Of a stretch of DNA of 64,000 bases, positions 10,976-21,697 are shown in pieces. The translations under genes and the position numbers were made by a program. This stretch comes from Garcia nutans. Taxonomy: Eukaryota > Streptophyta > Magnoliopsida > Malpighiales > Euphorbiaceae. The stretch is taken from the NCBI GenBank assembly GCA_947685225.1, contig CANTUV010000024.1, positions 56,758,001 through 56,822,000 of the forward strand, given 5' to 3'. The notes under the pieces were generated by a model that saw only the letters and a list, made by a program, of their open reading frames with translations, did not search any database and was not told the DNA's origin. How positions within the stretch are numbered: the stretch's first letter is position 1; every line of letters begins with the position of its first letter.

Positions 10976-11219
10976 ATTGATAGTTTTGGTGAAAATTGAA
11001 GCTTTAACGGATTTAATTGGTTTTTGATGAGAAAAGAAGAAGATTGAATGGGTTTAATTTGGTTTTGGTTAAGAAAAATGGAGAATTTAGTGGGATTTTG
11101 GAGCTTTTAGAAAATGATTATGGAGGTTTTAGAGAGAGGGAGCCGAGAAAGTGAGAGAAAGGAAAAGGGAAGCTAGGGATTGAAAATGAAAGAAAAGGTG
11201 CTGAAATCGTGAATTTAGG

Positions 11220-11480
11220 CTTGAAAATAAAGGTAACATGGCAAAGCTTGGTTTAGCTTGGCCGTATCTGAAACTTTTGGAGGGACACAGCCAGTGGATT
11301 GGCCTTATCCCTTGAACGTGTTTGCTACTATGAAAGAAAAAATTGCAAGACAAAGAAAGGAACACGGGCATACGCTTGGCCATGTCTATGTGACACAGCC
11401 AAGCCTTTTGGCCGTGTCTGAGCTTGCGTATTTTCGAGCTTGCTTGACATGGCCAGTGGCTTGGCCGTGTCAAGTGGCAG
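11220..11480. repeat. Second palindrome cluster, between integrase and env-like ORF
   Basis: The same half-sites as at 7780-8190 recur: TTGGCCGTATC, GACACAGCCAGTGG, TTGGCCATGTC, GACACAGCCAAGCC, TTGGCCGTGTC, GACATGGCCAGTGG, TTGGCCGTGTC. This stretch is not LTR, so the motif occurs twice within one element in different contexts. Reading frames across 11129-11521 translate repeats only. Confidence 0.7.
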
Positions 11481-11757
11481 TGTCCTTCACTGCCATTTTG
11501 GTTTTTTTTAATTTTTTTTAATAATATGGTTTATTTTTGTCATCAAATCTAAAAGAAATGCAATCTTCTTCCTTACTTAACTTTGAAACACATTAAAAAA
11601 AATAAAAACCGATCAAGGCACCCATTCTATTTTATTTAAATCAAACATGAAATTAAAATTGCTAAATATGAAATTGTAACTATAAAAAGAAATGCAAACC
11701 GATGGGTTGCCTCCCATTTAGCACTTCTTTAATGTCATGTAGCTGGACATTGTTGCA
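11481..11757. other. Spacer upstream of the integrase end
   Basis: AT-rich non-coding sequence between the palindrome cluster and the integrase stop. I see nothing specific in it. Confidence 0.4.
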
Positions 11758-13140
11758 TTATTCATCAACAAACACCACGCTTTCCACCGTTTTTGCAACT
11801 TCAATTTCTTCAAAGTAGGGTTTCACCCTTTGTCCATTGACCTTAAACATCTCATTGGTTTTTAAATTAAGCAACTCAACAACCCCATATGGGAATGCTT
11901 GAGTAACTTGAAAGGGTCCACTCCAACAGGGCTTCAATTTTCCGGGAAACAACCGCATTCTTAAATTGAAGAGAAGGACTTTCATTCCCGGTTCAAAAGT
12001 CCTTCTAAGGATCATCCTGTCATGTATAACTTTTGTCTTTTCCTTGAAGATCCTTGAACTCTCATAGGCTTCATTCCTAAGCTCATCAAGCTCAGAAATT
12101 TGGAGCATTCTTTGCTCCCTTACTTCATCCAAGTCCATATCCATGGTCTTTATTGCCCAATAAGCCTTGTGCTCTAATTCCATCGAAAGGTGGCAAGTTT
12201 TGCCAAAGACCAACCTATAGGGACTCATTCCCAATGGAGTTTTAAAAGCAGCCATATAAGCCCACAATGCTTCTGAGTGTTGGATTGACCAATCCTTCCG
12301 AGTTATGCTCACCGTCTTTTCCAAAATCCCCTTGATTTGCTTGTTTGAGATCTCAGCTTGCCCGGACATTTGGGGATGGTATGGAGTTGCCACTTTGTGT
12401 CGGATGCCCATCTTGGTCATCAACTTTTCAAACCATTTGTTGCAAAAATGGCTTCCTCCATCACTCATTATTGCTTTGGGGGTTCTAAACCCGCTCAAAA
12501 TATTCTCCTTCAAGAATTTCAACACAATGTTAGCATCATTAGTCCTAGTGGGGATAGCCTCAACCCACTTGGACACATAATCCACTGCTAGAAGGATATA
12601 TTCAAAACCAAAGGATTTGGGAAATGGCCCCATGAAATCAATTCCCCATACATCAAAAGTGTCAACCACAATAAAAGTATTAAGGGGCATTTCATTCCGT
12701 TTGCTAATGTTTCCTACTTTTTTGGCATTTATCACATCTTATACAAAAATGATAAGCATCCTTAAAAAGAGTAGGCCAATACAAACCGCTTTGAAGAACT
12801 TTCTCGGCGGTCTTTTTTCCTCCAAAATGTCCCCCGCAATACATATTGTGGCAAAATTGTAGCACTTGCTTTTGTTCATCTTCCGACACACATCTTCTTA
12901 TGACTTCATCCCTGCAAATTCTAAACAAGTATGGCTCATCCCAAAAATAATACTTACATGTATGCAGGAACCTCTTCTTTGCCTGGAAACTCAAATCCTT
13001 TCTTACAACACCACAAGAAAGATAGTTAGCAATATCCGCATACCTTGGTGCTTGAGTTAAAGAAAACAAGTGTTCATCCAGAAATTTTTCAAAAGCATTT
13101 TAACAAGCAATTTCAGCATCATTATCATAAGAGTTAACTC
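11758..13140 (-). pseudogene. pol: Athila-like integrase (with frameshift)
   Basis: The N-terminal part (from about 13140) has the RNase H-integrase linker LFSLTQAPRYADIANYL and the zinc finger H-x-H...C-x2-C (CHNMYCGGHFGG ... CIRCDKCQKS). A one-base shift in an A-run near 12720 separates it from the core, which is open from 12735 to 11758 (325 codons). The core has the catalytic Asp in WGIDFMGPFPKS, the second in IMSDGGSHFCN and the Glu in SGQAEISNKQIKG, a DD35E arrangement, then a GPF-type C-terminal motif (PCWSGPFQVTQ). The GNISKRNEMP linker and the WGIDFMGPFP context are typical of the Athila/Tat (non-chromodomain) branch. No chromodomain follows. RT and RNase H that should precede it are deleted. 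Confidence 0.8.
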
Positions 13141-13148
13141 TAAAAAGA

Positions 13149-13322
13149 TGGTGGTGTCACTCTCTGCTTCTTTCTTTTCTTTCTATGCCTTTTGTTCCTT
13201 AGGTGAGACATGACCAGTGGCTTGGCTGTGTCTCTTGGCCGTGTCAGCTTCTGTCCAATTTTGTTGGAGGGACACGACCAAGCTTGGTTTATCCTGGCCT
13301 TGTCTTGCCTTGCCCTTAATCT
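13149..13322 (-). repeat. Fragment of the Athila-like LTR joined to integrase
   Basis: Near-identical to 7954-8126. The shared segment starts at TGGTGGTGTCAC, where the integrase side also reads GATGGTGG, so a few bases of microhomology mark the junction. It explains how 5' LTR, gag and RT were lost in one deletion. Confidence 0.75.
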
Positions 13323-14164
13323 ATCCGAGGCAAAGGATACTTGTTCTTTATAGTCACTTTATTCAACTGTCGATAATTAATGCACAGTCTCAAAGTGCCA
13401 TCCTTCTTCTTCACAAATAAAATAGGCACTCCCCATGGTGACACACTAGGGTGAACAAACCCTTTATCCAACAACTCCTGCAACTACACCTTCAACTCTC
13501 TCAACTCAGCAGGTGCCATTCGATAGGGAGTAATAGAGATGGGAGTGGTACCAGGCAACAAATCGATACCAAACTCAATCTCTCTCTCAGGGGGTATCCC
13601 TGGCAACTCCTCAGGAAAAATATCTGGGAATTCAGCAACTGTAGGTATAAAAACAAGCTGGGAACCCACGACCCTAGTATCTACCACATGAGCAAGATAA
13701 GCATCACACCCTTTTCGAATCATCCTCCTAGCTGCAACAGCTAAAACAAACATGGATGCAAGAAGTTTCTGCTCACTAGATACCATAACACTTCTACCAT
13801 CACAGGTTCTCAAGGTAACACACTTCTTCTGACAATCTACCACTGCCCCATGCTTGGATAACCAATCCATGCCCAAAATTAGATCATACTCCTTAAAAGG
13901 CATCTCAATCAGGTCATCAAGAAACTTCTCATTCTAAACAACAACTAGACTATCTCAGTGCACCTTACTCACCACAACACTATGCCCTAAAGGATTTGTC
14001 ACCAAAACATCTAGGAACTTTGAATGCAATTCAATCACAGGCAAGATAGATGCCCTTATGTATGAATGAGTAGATCCAGGATCTATTAGAGAAAGAACTA
14101 AAATGCCAAATAAAGAAAAAGTACCCGCAATGATGGCTGAAGCATCCAGCTGCCTCTGCATCAC
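13323..14164 (-). pseudogene. pol: Chromovirus B pol, first part: protease and start of RT
   Basis: Begins at 14164 in the protease. The catalytic motif reads LIDPGSTHSY (DPG where retroviral proteases have DSG or DTG), as in A. Then come the linker EFPDIFPEELPGIPPERE and the RT start YRMAPAELRELKV, then the WGAPILFV...KDG fingers region. Homology stops at the PRID residues at 13323, where the Athila-like LTR fragment begins; RT continues at 6500. Stops and a frameshift interrupt it (near 13925 and 13484). Confidence 0.85.
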
Positions 14165-15391
14165 ATAAACCCCTGAGGTAGCCCAGCTTCATCTGGCCTA
14201 CTGCCTCCGGATGTAGAGCCTCCTCTCTGACTAAACCCAAGTCGACCACCTATACTAGGACCTCTGCCACTATGACCTCCTCTGACACTAGGCCGTGAAA
14301 CTGCAAAATCTGCCTGTCTATCCTCTGGTGGCTCTAGACAATCTCTAACAAAATGATTTGGTGACCCAGATCTGAAACACACTCCCAAAGTACCTCTTCA
14401 CCAGCAATCACCTCCATGTGCTCTACCACAATGAACACAAGTAGGTGGATCAGACCTCTGAGCCACTGGGGTCGGTGCACTGGCCATACAAACTGTAGTT
14501 CTCAATCTCTAACTTAACATCCTGACTGCCTCTGGCCCCTACTAAACCTCTAAAAATGACCTCCTCGGCCTCTCTTTGAAGATGAAGACCCTACCTTAAA
14601 TTAGGGTCTCTTAACTCTGGTCTCCTCCTCAGCAGCAGCTAATGCAATACCCTGTGCTCTCTCAACACTCCTGGCAGCTGCAACCAACTGAGAAAAATCT
14701 TTATACCAAGAGCCTGCAATAATACACATAATAGAGGGTCTCAACCCCTCCTTAAATCTCCAACACCGGTCTATCTCATCTGAAATAATCCCACCGGCAT
14801 AATGACTTAACCGGATATATTCAATCTCATACTCTGTCACTGTCCGATTATCCTATCTCAAATTCAAAAACTTCATCTTCTTTGCATCTTTATACTCCCT
14901 TGGAGTATACTTTTGCTCAAACTCCCGCAAAAAAAACCATAAGTCAGGGTTGGTGGATCATCCATTGCATGTGGAACCGTCTTCCACCAATCATATGCAT
15001 CTCTCTGCAGAAGGTATCTAGCATAATCAAATTTTCCTTCAGGAGAAGCTTGCAGCTAGATGAATACCCTCTGAACTCTATCTAACCACTGCTCAGCTAC
15101 TGCAGGATCTGTAGTACCAATGAAATCCTCTGCTCCAAACTTCCTCAATTTATCATACTGCCTCATCAGTACTTGCGGCTGTGGTTGCGGTGGCGGTTGC
15201 TGCACTGGAGCCTGCCTTAATAACTCTACCATATGTCTTAACCAAAGTGGTGGAATCTCATCAACAGTTGGTCTCTCTGGCACAGAAGCAGGTGCCTCTC
15301 CAGCTACCTCAACTCTAGCTCCATCTCTACCCTCAATAGGAGCTACACTCTCAGCACTACCCTCAACAAACTGATGTGACTGAGACGCCAT
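14165..15391 (-). pseudogene. gag: Chromovirus B gag
   Basis: Starts at the ATG at 15389-15391 (MASQSHQFVEGSAESVAP), about 150 bp downstream of the primer site. It contains the Pro/Gln-rich segment, YDKLRKFGAEDFIGTTDP and EQWLDRVQRVF, the retrotransposon gag core (EYIRLSHYAGGI, FKEGLRPSIM), an Arg/Gly-rich tail and a zinc knuckle. The knuckle reads CFRSGSPNHFVRDC, so the second Cys of CX2CX4HX4C is replaced by Ser. Several stops and frameshifts split the frame (after 15056, near 14601 and near 14390). The capsid-forming Gag is not expected to be made. Confidence 0.85.
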
Positions 15392-15541
15392 CTCTACCTA
15401 TATCTACAAACATAGCAGAAATTACCTCATCAAAGATCAGAAACTACCAAAGCCAATGCATGTATCTTTTTAAAAACCATATTTTAAAATCAAAATTTTA
15501 TTTTTCCTTACAATTCACCTAGGTTAAGAACCTCAAACTTA

Positions 15542-15554
15542 GGCTCTGATACCA
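15542..15554 (-). other. Primer binding site (tRNA-iMet), chromovirus B
   Basis: Minus-strand TGGTATCAGAGCC, complementary to the 3' end of plant initiator tRNA-Met, 7 bp inside the LTR end at 15562. Confidence 0.85.
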
Positions 15555-15561
15555 AAACAAA

Positions 15562-17549
15562 TGTAACACCCCTATACCCAATATACGTACACCACATACA
15601 CCCACATATGTAATATACATATACCAGATACAAGAATGTCACAGTCCATTTTCTACAAACCAATCTTTAAACTTTAACATCAAATCATTATGAATCGATC
15701 CGAGTAAATTTAAAACATTTAAACTATATTATAGAAAGTAATAGTTAAAACATTCCTTGTTAAAATACAAATATACATATTTGCATTACCTAAAAGTTTA
15801 TCCAAAACATTTTTTATTGAGGAAGCAAAATGTACATTTCTATATACATTAAAATCAATATATAATTACAAAAATCTAAAATATATACATGTTGGTAGTT
15901 CGTCTCTGATCTTGATGCCCACTAATAACTCTGATCTCAAAGTCTCAAGCCTAGATTCGACTTGGTCTAGATGAGCTCTCCGGCATAACCGGATCTACCC
16001 TTTCACCTGCGCGATGAACCACAATCGCGCTAAGCCAAAAGCTTAGTGGTACAAACTTTGATTCAAAATAGATCAATGTGATGCTAATGCACAACACATA
16101 TGAATATAACAACTCCTTACATTATATATATATATCACAACTCATAACATTATATTAATCATTTGCATCACATTTCATAATTTATATTAAAGCAAAGACA
16201 AGCATGGGCCCAAAAAGGATCTAATATGCTATTCAAATTTCAGAGTTACTGCTTTGGTCTATAATGACACCTTATGTCTAGCTCCGTAGGCAATATATAT
16301 CCATGGATAATCCAACTAGATCTGAGCTTACGACCCGGTCTTTTCACTCAGTCTAGCTTCAAGGATTTGTTTTTTAGGCTTATGACCCGGTCTTTTCACC
16401 CCAAAAACATCACATTTATCAGCTGGGCCTAGCTTACGACCCGGTCTTTTCACCTGCCTAGCAATTCATAGGCATGACGCCAAACCCAAAACTCTAAAAA
16501 TTGAATAACATACTAGGCACACAATTTGTTCATATATCTCATTATCAAATACTTTCATAATTCCATTCTCAATTCATTTCTCATAATCAAACTAGGCACA
16601 TTGCCTTAATATATCATCCTTTTTTTTCATTCTCCTCTTTTATATCAATATCAATTTGTTACATTATGTTTTCACATATCTTATCACATTATTCCATATT
16701 TATTTTCATATACAACACATTACTCAATTGCTTTGAAACATCAACATAATTCACATTATGCATATCATAACATATAACTCTTTCATTAACGATATATCAA
16801 GTAACTTAACACATTTTCCAACCAGATGTGTTAAGTCCCAATGTCATGTAAATGTATGTAATCATTCAAAGTTTGTACTTACCTCTAAAAGCAAGAACAC
16901 CACTCTATAAACTTCTTCGTTCAAGATGTCCCTCAATCCTTGGATTGGGTAACTCAATTCTCTTCAAAACCTAATCCAAAGGTGATTATACATACTCACT
17001 TAGTGATTCACATAAGGAAATAAGAATAAGAACTATCTAGGGCAAACTATACACTTGACATGCTCAACAACATGGGCATGTCCCTGGCCGTGCCTTAAAC
17101 CCACAACACAGAAGCTTTGACACGCTTAGTGACATGGGCATGTCACTGCACGTGTAAATCTTCCAATAACACATTGGCTATGACACGCTCAGTGGCATGG
17201 GCGTGTCACTGGACGTGTCAATCTACTACAACACAGAAGCTGTGACACCCTCAGTGACATGGGCATCACTGGTCATGTAACCCACACTGAAAACAGAACC
17301 ATTGACACCAAAAATGCCACATTCAACAAACATCTTTCAATAACCTTATTACCACCACACAAACTCAACCAAATCCATCAATATACCATAATAAACTTGC
17401 ATAACATCAAAACAACTCAATTACATGCATCAAACACAACACAACCATATTTCAAAACTCAAACTTACACAATCCACAACTCTTGTTTCCTCACCAAACT
17501 TAACCTTTTTCTTCAATCCAACCCCAAATATCAAAGTTAACAAGACAAA
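15562..17549 (-). repeat. Chromovirus B 5' LTR, 3' portion
   Basis: Starts (plus strand) TGTAACACCCCTATACCCAA, the reverse complement of an LTR 3' end like that of A. It includes the GCGCGATGAACCACAATCGCGC segment (about 16010-16031), three CTTACGACCCGGTCTTTTCAC-type units (16320-16460) and a palindrome cluster (17041-17290). It is interrupted at 17549 by chromovirus A and continues at 27897. Total LTR length without the insertion is about 2561 bp. Confidence 0.9.
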
Positions 17550-20286
17550 TGTAATATCCTAAAGTGTGCCCTAGAAGTACTGATGTAATTGTTGAGTGAT
17601 TTGAATTAATGTATATGTATTATGGTAAAGGAAAAGTTTGTTTAAGGTAATGTATATGTTGTTTATATGATAATATATATAACATATACATAGGTCAAAT
17701 GTGTGGTCAAGGGAAGAAGATATTTTCATTTGAGATTTGTGAAATGACTTATTAGGATAAGTGTGTTAAAGGAAATCAAAACATATGGTAGAAGGGTGTT
17801 TAGGTAATTGCTAAAGTTGATATACTTGGTGGAGATTTAAAGAGAAGTTTGACTTTGTTTCTTTGTGTTTTTCTTCTTCTTTTCCTTTGTTGTTGGCCGG
17901 CTCCTCCATAGACAAGAGAAAGTAAGAGAGCAAAAGAGGATCTTGATGTTCGATGCTCAAATTGAAGGAAGATCTAAGTGATCAAGTTGGTGATTCAAGA
18001 AGTTTCATTACTTTGGTAAGTCCTCTTTTGATTTCTTTGTTTTTTTGAAGTCTTGATTGAGTTTGATAGATTTTTAAGAGTGTGTTGATTGATTTTAATA
18101 TGTTTAAGAGTGTTTAATGGATTTGATCACGGATTTTATAGATGGATTGAAGAAAAGAGTAAGTTGATTGGAAGAGATAGTGTTGTGTTTGTGCTTAAAG
18201 TTTGAGATGTTATTTGTATTTTGTGTTTAATGTAAGTGTGAAGTTGTTTTGGTGTTTTTGTGAGTTTAAGTGGTTTTTGGGTATGTTTTGTTAAGTTTTT
18301 TTGAAGAGGATGTTGGTGAAAAGAAGTGTTTTATTGGGGGTTTGGTTGTTTTGGCCGGATTCTGGATTTTTGGTCCGACACGACCGGGAGCACGTCCAGA
18401 TTCTTAGGCTTGTCAATTGTGTTGGAGGCAGTAGGTGTTGCATGACCAATAACACGGCCGTGTTATTGAGCGTGGCATAGCTACTGTGAGATTGGAAAAT
18501 TGACACGGCCATGAGCACGTTCATGATATTGGACGTGTTGTTATTTTTGAGAGGCAGAAGGTATTACACGCCCAATGACACGACCGTGGTTCTGAGCGTG
18601 TAAAAGCTACTGTGTTGTGGAATTAGGGCACGGTCAGGGACACGCCAGTGTGGGTGAACGTGTCATGTTTAGGGTTTGCCCTAGTTTACTCTTAAATTGT
18701 TTATCTCTTGTGGATCCCTAAGCAAGTGTATGTTATTATTTTTGGATTAGGTTTTGAAAGAATGTGAGTTGCCCTAATTTGGGAAGTGAAGAATCTTGGA
18801 AAATGGGAAAGTGTTTAGAGTTGTGTGAATTGTGATTGAGGTAAGTACAAACCTTGCTTTGTTGCATACATTCATTTGATATGGCATTATATATATATCT
18901 AGTTAATGTTATGTTTTGCACCTTGTGAATCTTGTGCAACATAGTGTGCTATATGTGTAATGATGAATTGCTTTGATAAGAAATAAATATTATGGGTTAT
19001 AATGAGATAAATGATATGATTGAATGATGATAATCTTGATGTGATGAAAAGCCATGATTGTTGGCAATGATGATGGGCATGAATTATAATTAAGGCATGT
19101 ATGCCTATGAGATGATGATGTTTAATGTGTTTGGTTATGTATACTTGAAAAATGAAATGTGATCTTGTGAAATGAGGCATGATGATTCAAAGGTGATGAG
19201 AAGCCATTGTGAGTGGCTATGATTATACAAATGAAATTGTTGAGGCATGATTGCCTATTGGATTATGAGATACAAATTGAGAAAGAGAATGATAAAAGAT
19301 TAATGAAATAATTGTATATTTAATATGTTATTCAGTTTCAGAGTTCTGGATTTGGGTGGCATGCCTATGAAATTATGAAAGGTAACAGTCTTTCCGGGTT
19401 GAGGATCTCTTCAATTTGTGTTGAATTGAGGTCCAAGAGACTGGGTCTGTTACACTATGAGAATTGTGATTATGAGATATATGATTGGTAACAGTCTTGC
19501 CGGGTTGAGGATCTCCTCAAGCTTGTTGAGTTGATGGTCCAAGAGACTAGGTCTGTTACACTATCCATGGATAGAGATCTCTATATATGTGTTGCCTACC
19601 GGCTTGATTATTGTGATTATGAACCAAAGCAGCAACTTTGAATTATGAATATCGTATTAAATACTTGTTGGGCCCATAGGTGTCTATGTTATATGGATGT
19701 CATGAATGATGTTGTAATGTTATGAGATAATGTAATGAAATGTTAGCATTACTTAAATGATGAAATGTAATACTTATGAAATATTGTATATTAAGTATTG
19801 ATTTTATTGTTTGAATGTATATCATTGATATTGATATAGCATAATGGCATTATGGTTTGTACTACTGAGTTGTTGGCTCAGCGCGATTATGATTCATCGC
19901 GCAGGTGATAGAGGTGATAGAGTTGAGGCGGAGGATTCCTCTAGACATAGTTGAGTTGTTTTGATTGTGAAGAGTTGGATTGAAGCTTAAAGATCAGAGA
20001 GTCAAGCTGCCAATCATGTATATATATTTCATATTTTGTAATTTTTGAGGTTCAATGTATTTGTATTTGTAAATTTTGAATGTAACTTCCATTGCGTATT
20101 AAAGAAATGTTTTTATCTATTGTGTCTTAAAATTCTCATTTAAACCTTTAGTATTTCTTAAATTTTTATTTTTACTTTAAATGTGATTTGTGTATTTTGT
20201 AAAGTATATCATTTCTATATTCGGTATACGTATGATACGATCGTATAAGCATGCTTTGTACGTATATGGGATATAGGGGTGTTACA
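17550..20286 (+). repeat. Chromovirus A 5' LTR
   Basis: 2737 bp, TG...CA. Contains a palindrome cluster (18376-18665), two hairpin-type minisatellite units beginning GGTAACAGTC (19381 and 19487), and a GCGCGATTATGATTCATCGCGC inverted repeat (about 19880-19901) near the 3' end. Reading frames within it (18291-19180) are chance frames that also occur at the matching place in the 3' LTR. Confidence 0.97.
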
Positions 20287-20293
20287 TTTATTT

Positions 20294-20306
20294 TGGTATC
20301 AGAGCC
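20294..20306 (+). other. Primer binding site (tRNA-iMet), chromovirus A
   Basis: TGGTATCAGAGCC begins 8 bp after the last base of the 5' LTR and matches the complement of the plant initiator tRNA-Met 3' end. This primer is usual for the chromovirus Tekay/Del group. Confidence 0.92.
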
Positions 20307-20455
20307 TAGGTTTGAGATTCTCAACCTAGGTGAAATGAAAGAAAAAGAATATTTTGACTTTAAAAGTTGGTTTTTGAATAACATACATGTTTGGTATTGG
20401 CAGTCTCTAATCTTTAATAAGATGTATTCTGCTGTGTTTGCAGACATAGGTTGTG

Positions 20456-21694
20456 ATGGATTCTCACTTACGACAGTCAGTAGAGGGTAGTGCGGAGAGT
20501 GTAGCTCCTGATGAGATTAGAGAGGGAGCTAGAGTGGATAGTGCTGGAGAGGTACCTGCTTCTGAGTCGGGGAGACCAGCTGGTGAGGAGGTTCCACCAG
20601 TTTGGCTTAGGCATGTGGTAGAGGCTTTGAGGCAAGCACCAGTGCAACCACCGCCACCACCCCCACAGCCTTTGGTATCAGTGAGGCATTATGACAAATT
20701 AAGGAAATATGGAGCAGAAGATTTCTTGGGTACTATTGATCCAGCTGTGGCTGAGCAGTGGCTAGATAAAGTACAAATAATATTTGTTCAGTTACAAGCC
20801 ACACCATAAGAAAGATTTGATTATGCAAGATCATTGTTGCAGAAGGACGCATATGATTGGTGGAAGACAGTGCCCCATGCTATGGATGACCCACCTACAT
20901 TGTCCTATGCTGATTTTCTAAGAGAGTTTGAATTAAAGTATACTCCAAGGGAGTATAAAGATGTGAAGAAGATGGAGTTCTTGAGCTTGAAGCAAGACAA
21001 CCGATCAGTAACAGAATATGAGGTTGAGTTTATCCGGTTAAGCCATTATGCTGGGGGTATTATATCTGATGAGATAAATAGATGCAGGAGATTTGAGGAG
21101 GGATTGAGGCCCTCTATCATGTGTCTCGTAGCTGGATCTAGATATCATGATTTTTCCCAGCTTGTGGCAGCAGCTAGGAGTGTGGAGAGAGCTCAGAATA
21201 TTGCAGCGGCTGCTTCTGAAGAAGAGATCAGGATTAGAAGACCCCAGTTTGAGGCAGGGTCTTCATCTGCGAAGAGAGGTAGAGGCAGTTTTGCTCCTAG
21301 GTTCAGTAGGAGTCAGAGGCAAGCTGGTAGGTCGGTTTAGTTTCAGAGACAGAGATCGAGACCTACAGCTTCAGTAGTGAGTGCTCCTACTCCGGTAGTT
21401 CAGAGATCCACTCCACTTGTGTGTGCTCAGTGTGGTGGAACACATAGGGGTGTTTGTTGGAGGAATAGTGGACCAACTGTGTGCTTTAGATGTGGATCTC
21501 TGGATCATTTTATTAGAGAGTGTCCAGAGATGCGAGAATAGAGGCCAGCAGATTCTGCAGCTTCTCGACCTAGTGTCAGAGGTGGTCGAGGGGGTAGAAG
21601 TTTCAGCAGAGGGGGTAGACCTGGGTATGGTCAGAGAGGATCTTCATCAAGGGAGCGTAGACCAGATGAGGCTGGGCCTTCTCAACGAGTTTAT
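20456..21694 (+). pseudogene. gag: Chromovirus A gag, three in-frame stops
   Basis: The ATG at 20456 opens MDSHLRQSVEGSAESVAP. Then follow a Pro-rich stretch, YDKLRKYGAEDFLGTIDP, the gag core (DAYDWWKTVPHAMDDPP, LREFELKYTP, EYEVEFIRLSHYAGGI, RFEEGLRPSIM), an Arg/Gly/Ser-rich tail and a zinc knuckle CFRCGSLDHFIREC with all four ligands (CX2CX4HX4C). It is in the same frame as pol, with no stop or shift between them, so a gag-pol fusion is the ancestral arrangement. Stops at 20807-20809 (TAA), 21338-21340 (TAG, a C-to-T change at a CAG codon compared with copy C) and 21539-21541 (TAG) interrupt it. Gag would form the virus-like particle. No stop occurs in the following 1,137 codons, an uneven distribution. 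Confidence 0.93.
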
Positions 21695-21697
21695 GTG

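Larger units (their letters stand above)
6501..13322 (-). mobile_element. Athila-like Ty3/gypsy element, internally deleted, nested in chromovirus B
   Basis: Minus-strand order is a short LTR fragment (13322-13149), integrase (13140-11758), an intergenic palindrome cluster, an env-like/ATHILA ORF (10975-9964), a long 3' untranslated region, a polypurine-type stretch near 8349 and the 3' LTR (about 8350-6501). The rest of the 5' LTR, gag, protease, RT and RNase H are missing, removed by a deletion joining LTR sequence to integrase. It splits chromovirus B's RT between the PRID residues (13323) and the LK-A-V-V-F segment (about 6500); about a dozen bases of B are missing at the junction. Lineage rests on the integrase and the downstream ORF. 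Confidence 0.75.

Noticed and set aside
18736..19180. Paired reading frames also present at 26341-26785
   Set aside because: Duplicated only because they lie in the two LTRs of A; no start context, domain or family resemblance.
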